Below, one piece after another: positions 62,397 through 64,000 of a DNA stretch of 64,000 nt. The DNA comes from Deltaproteobacteria bacterium GWA2_38_16 (GTDB lineage Bacteria; Bdellovibrionota; JACOXK01; 2-02-FULL-40-11), in assembly GCA_001797335.1 (NCBI GenBank), contig MGPE01000015.1, forward strand, positions 79,419 through 143,418, given 5' to 3'. The notes beneath the pieces are model-generated. The model had not been told where the DNA came from, searched no databases, and worked only from the letters and a program-made list of their open reading frames with translations. A program made the position numbers and the translations under genes. How positions within the stretch are numbered: the stretch's first letter is position 1; the number at the start of each line of letters is the position of its first letter.

Positions 62397-63233
62397 TTAA
62401 ATTCCAAAACTAATCCCGGCCATCATCGTCCAGTATTTATCATATGACCTAAAGCTGACAGGAGGATGCGCACTGGCACCTGACCCATCTGGCCCCCAAA
62501 AAATTTGTCCATTGTGATTATTAAGAAGCGATCCCACTTCGGTTCTTCCCACAATCGCTACTTCTTTGGATAATTTTAATTTCATCCCCCCCAATGCGGA
62601 TGCCCCATACACGGCTTGAGGAAAAGTCACTCGAACAGTTGGATTATCGGTTGTAATATACTCATTATCAAAATAAGAAATCCCTCCTCCAATAAAGGGC
62701 GTTAAAATAGAGTGTGGGAATAATTCATATTTTAAATTTCCTCCAATCATGAGCTGTCTCATATCTCCCAAAGGAATAATCGTAGCAGCTGATGGAGCAT
62801 TCAATGTCGATGGATAGGGAGATCCATAATTCGCCCCCATTACCGTACCCACCCCTCCTAAATTGACAGACACACTTTGTCGAATATCAAACAGAGCATA
62901 GCGAAAAACTCCTTCAATCGATAAATTCGGTGATAGAGGAATTTCTGCCGTAATCCCTGCCGAATATTTATTCCACAATCGTTGATTTCCATCGGCAGAT
63001 CCGATATAGCCATACAAAGGCACCACCCGAAGTCCCAATGGATTTCCACCTCGAAACACCTCTGTGTTAGAACTTGAATCATTGGGTACGTCTGTTTCAA
63101 TGATCATCTTTTTTGGAGCCTCAGGAGCAATCTCTAAGGGCGAAATTTCTTCTGCCCTCACATACTTTGTCCCTAATGCGAATGCCATCCCTGCAAAAGC
63201 CAAGACAGCCAAATGTTTATGGTTTAATTTCAT
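62397..63233 (-). CDS. outer-membrane beta-barrel protein
   Basis: Signal-like N-terminus MKLNHKHLAVLAFAGMAFALG...RAEE, then ~250 residues of alternating strands (VVPLYGYIG; GITAEIPLSPNLSIEGVFRYA; YFDNEYITT) ending in MMAGISFGI. It resembles the small eight-strand barrels (OmpA/OmpW-like, OMP_b-brl). Its role is unknown. It is the first gene of the minus-strand envelope group but has its own terminator. Confidence 0.72.
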   Translation of the reverse strand: MKLNHKHLAVLAFAGMAFALGTKYVRAEEISPLEIAPEAPKKMIIETDVPNDSSSNTEVFRGGNPLGLRVVPLYGYIGSADGNQRLWNKYSAGITAEIPLSPNLSIEGVFRYALFDIRQSVSVNLGGVGTVMGANYGSPYPSTLNAPSAATIIPLGDMRQLMIGGNLKYELFPHSILTPFIGGGISYFDNEYITTDNPTVRVTFPQAVYGASALGGMKLKLSKEVAIVGRTEVGSLLNNHNGQIFWGPDGSGASAHPPVSFRSYDKYWTMMAGISFGI

Positions 63234-63660
63234 TTCCCTTTTCCCCCTTTATTCATTCTCAAACGGTTAAAAACTGTTTCATTCGAGACGAAGCTTAGAG
63301 CAAAATATATGCCTAAATAGAAGGAATTTTATAACTTATTGATTTTATTAAAATTTTATATACTAGAGGTGTTTACTGAACGTTAAAAATACAAGGATCT
63401 GGTGTGCAAACTTTATTCAAATAGGTCAAAAAAATAGAAATTTAATATGTAATTATAAGTACTTATAACTTTTCAGAAAGCGCCCCTACAATGATTAATT
63501 TTTAATCAACAATTTTGGACGCCCTGTCAGAAGAATAACGGAGATAAAGTTTATACTAATAAAATCAATAAGTTAACATCTATTCAAGACACTTTAAAGT
63601 AACAAAAAATGTCTCTCAATAGGAAGGTCCATATAGAACCTGTTGAATTTACACACGTTT
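63234..63660. other. AT-rich gene-free stretch
   Basis: Holds the promoter region of the barrel gene and otherwise no convincing ORF, RNA or repeat that I can see. Several TA-rich tracts lie at 63350-63480. Confidence 0.5.
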
Positions 63661-63666
63661 TTTTGT

Positions 63667-63680
63667 GGCACAAGACTTGC
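63667..63680 (+). promoter_or_regulatory. sigma-54 (-24/-12) promoter
   Basis: TGTGGCACAAGACTTGCTTT contains GGCAC-N5-TTGC with GG and GC exactly 12 bp apart, matching the sigma-54 consensus TGGCAC-N5-TTGC. The transcript would start near 63692. Confidence 0.75.
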
Positions 63681-63691
63681 TTTATATTAAA

Positions 63692-63816
63692 AGTAGAAAG
63701 TTAGTGGTGGAAATAAAGGTAATGTTTTTAGGGTTTTTCCCTTTTCCCCCTTTTAAGGCCCCCAGCCTTATAATTCGTCCCTTTCCCTAAGGACATTACC
63801 TTCCACCCATTTTTTT
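63692..63816 (+). ncRNA. candidate sigma-54-dependent structured small RNA
   Basis: Downstream of the sigma-54 promoter lies a long stem: GGTGGAA/TTCCACC, AGGTAATGT/ACATTACCT, TTAGGG/CCCTAA (63706-63807), then seven T. The inner part is C/T-rich (CCCTTTTCCCCC) with a small AAGGC/GCCTT hairpin. There is no ORF. Promoter, self-complementary body and T-run together suggest a ~125-nt RNA with its own terminator. C-rich single-stranded loops could pair with ribosome-binding sites (inference). Confidence 0.6.
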
Positions 63817-63821
63817 ATTCT

Positions 63822-63848
63822 GTCATCCCGCACTTGATGCGGGATCCA
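63822..63848. repeat. interspersed palindromic repeat
   Basis: GTCATCCCGCACTTGATGCG followed by GGATCCA, with arms ATCCCGCA/TGCGGGAT. It lies directly after the small RNA terminator. Confidence 0.88.
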
Positions 63849-63939
63849 TCTAATGAAATTTTAAGAATTTTGAACTTTATCTTTTTAGCTCCTAAAGGTA
63901 AAATAATAAATAGTTGAACGTTTGTGGGAGAGTAAGTTC

Positions 63940-64000
63940 TTGTTTATTATTTTTAGAGTTATTTTTTTACTATTCATAACGAGCACTTTTTTTGCCTGTG
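63940..64000 (+). CDS. start of a lipoprotein gene, cut by the window edge
   Basis: A TTG codon preceded by GGGAGAG opens a frame that runs to the edge: MFIIFRVIFLLFITSTFFAC, a lipoprotein signal with lipobox TFFAC. Only 20 residues are visible. Confidence 0.45.
   Translation, partial: MFIIFRVIFLLFITSTFFAC

Overview
The window is a gene-dense, fairly AT-rich stretch of a Gram-negative chromosome. Outer-membrane barrels, many lipoproteins, RpoH next to groESL, a sigma-54 promoter, many multihaem c-type cytochromes and an ETF:menaquinone-oxidoreductase-like protein suggest a respiratory bacterium of the former Deltaproteobacteria or a related candidate lineage. I cannot name a species. No phage, transposase or CRISPR array is visible. 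Mobile DNA is present as a group I intron, a MITE-like element and many short palindromic repeats.

Layout. 0-2.6 kb: an incomplete hypothetical gene and a lipoprotein. 2.7-7.7 kb: a beta-oxidation operon (thiolase, trifunctional alpha subunit, 3-hydroxyacyl-CoA dehydrogenase, crotonase). 7.8-10.5 kb: a MITE-like repeat, a CpXC protein, EF-P and a FAD oxidoreductase. 10.5-15 kb: nuoB-C-D-I followed by a membrane CCG-domain Fe-S protein, with no other nuo genes. 15-19.1 kb: a ba3-type oxidase (subunits IIa, II, I), SCO1 and two periplasmic multihaem cytochromes. 19.1-20.8 kb: a second nuoB with an A-type Fe-S carrier and Mrp. 20.9-24.9 kb: a Na/Pi transporter, a peroxiredoxin and small secreted proteins. 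23.6-32.6 kb: two convergent operons with 46 haem motifs, an NrfD-type quinol protein, a Tat-exported four-cluster ferredoxin and an outer-membrane barrel. 33.4-34.5 kb: a Fic protein. 34.6-35.5 kb: initiator tRNA interrupted by a group I intron carrying a homing endonuclease. 35.6-39.8 kb: a reductase, a subtilisin-like protease and FabL. 39.9-42.8 kb: groESL and rpoH. 42.8-49.6 kb: large secreted hypotheticals, tRNA-Cys, a QueD/PTPS homologue, a dockerin/HExxH protein and tRNA-Gly. 49.7-58.9 kb: a translation and RNA operon (nusA-infB-rbfA-nrnA-truB-rpsO-pnp-dut-pgsA). 59-63.2 kb: rimI and envelope proteins. 63.2-64 kb: a probable sigma-54-driven structured small RNA and the start of a lipoprotein gene.

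How the genes fit together. Beta-oxidation would feed electrons through ETF and the CCG-domain protein to menaquinone. NuoBCDI, whose membrane arm must lie elsewhere if it exists, feeds the same pool. The ba3 oxidase and the NrfD/ferredoxin/multihaem/porin modules look like alternative quinol outlets, one to oxygen and one to the periplasm or outside. Three CRP/FNR-type palindromes upstream of the oxidase and of the two paralogous multihaem lipoproteins suggest shared redox control. The strongest unusual items are the intron-split tRNA-fMet with its I-Ssp6803I-like endonuclease, the convergent cytochrome system, the sigma-54 small RNA candidate, and palindromic repeats inserted in frame in respiratory genes.
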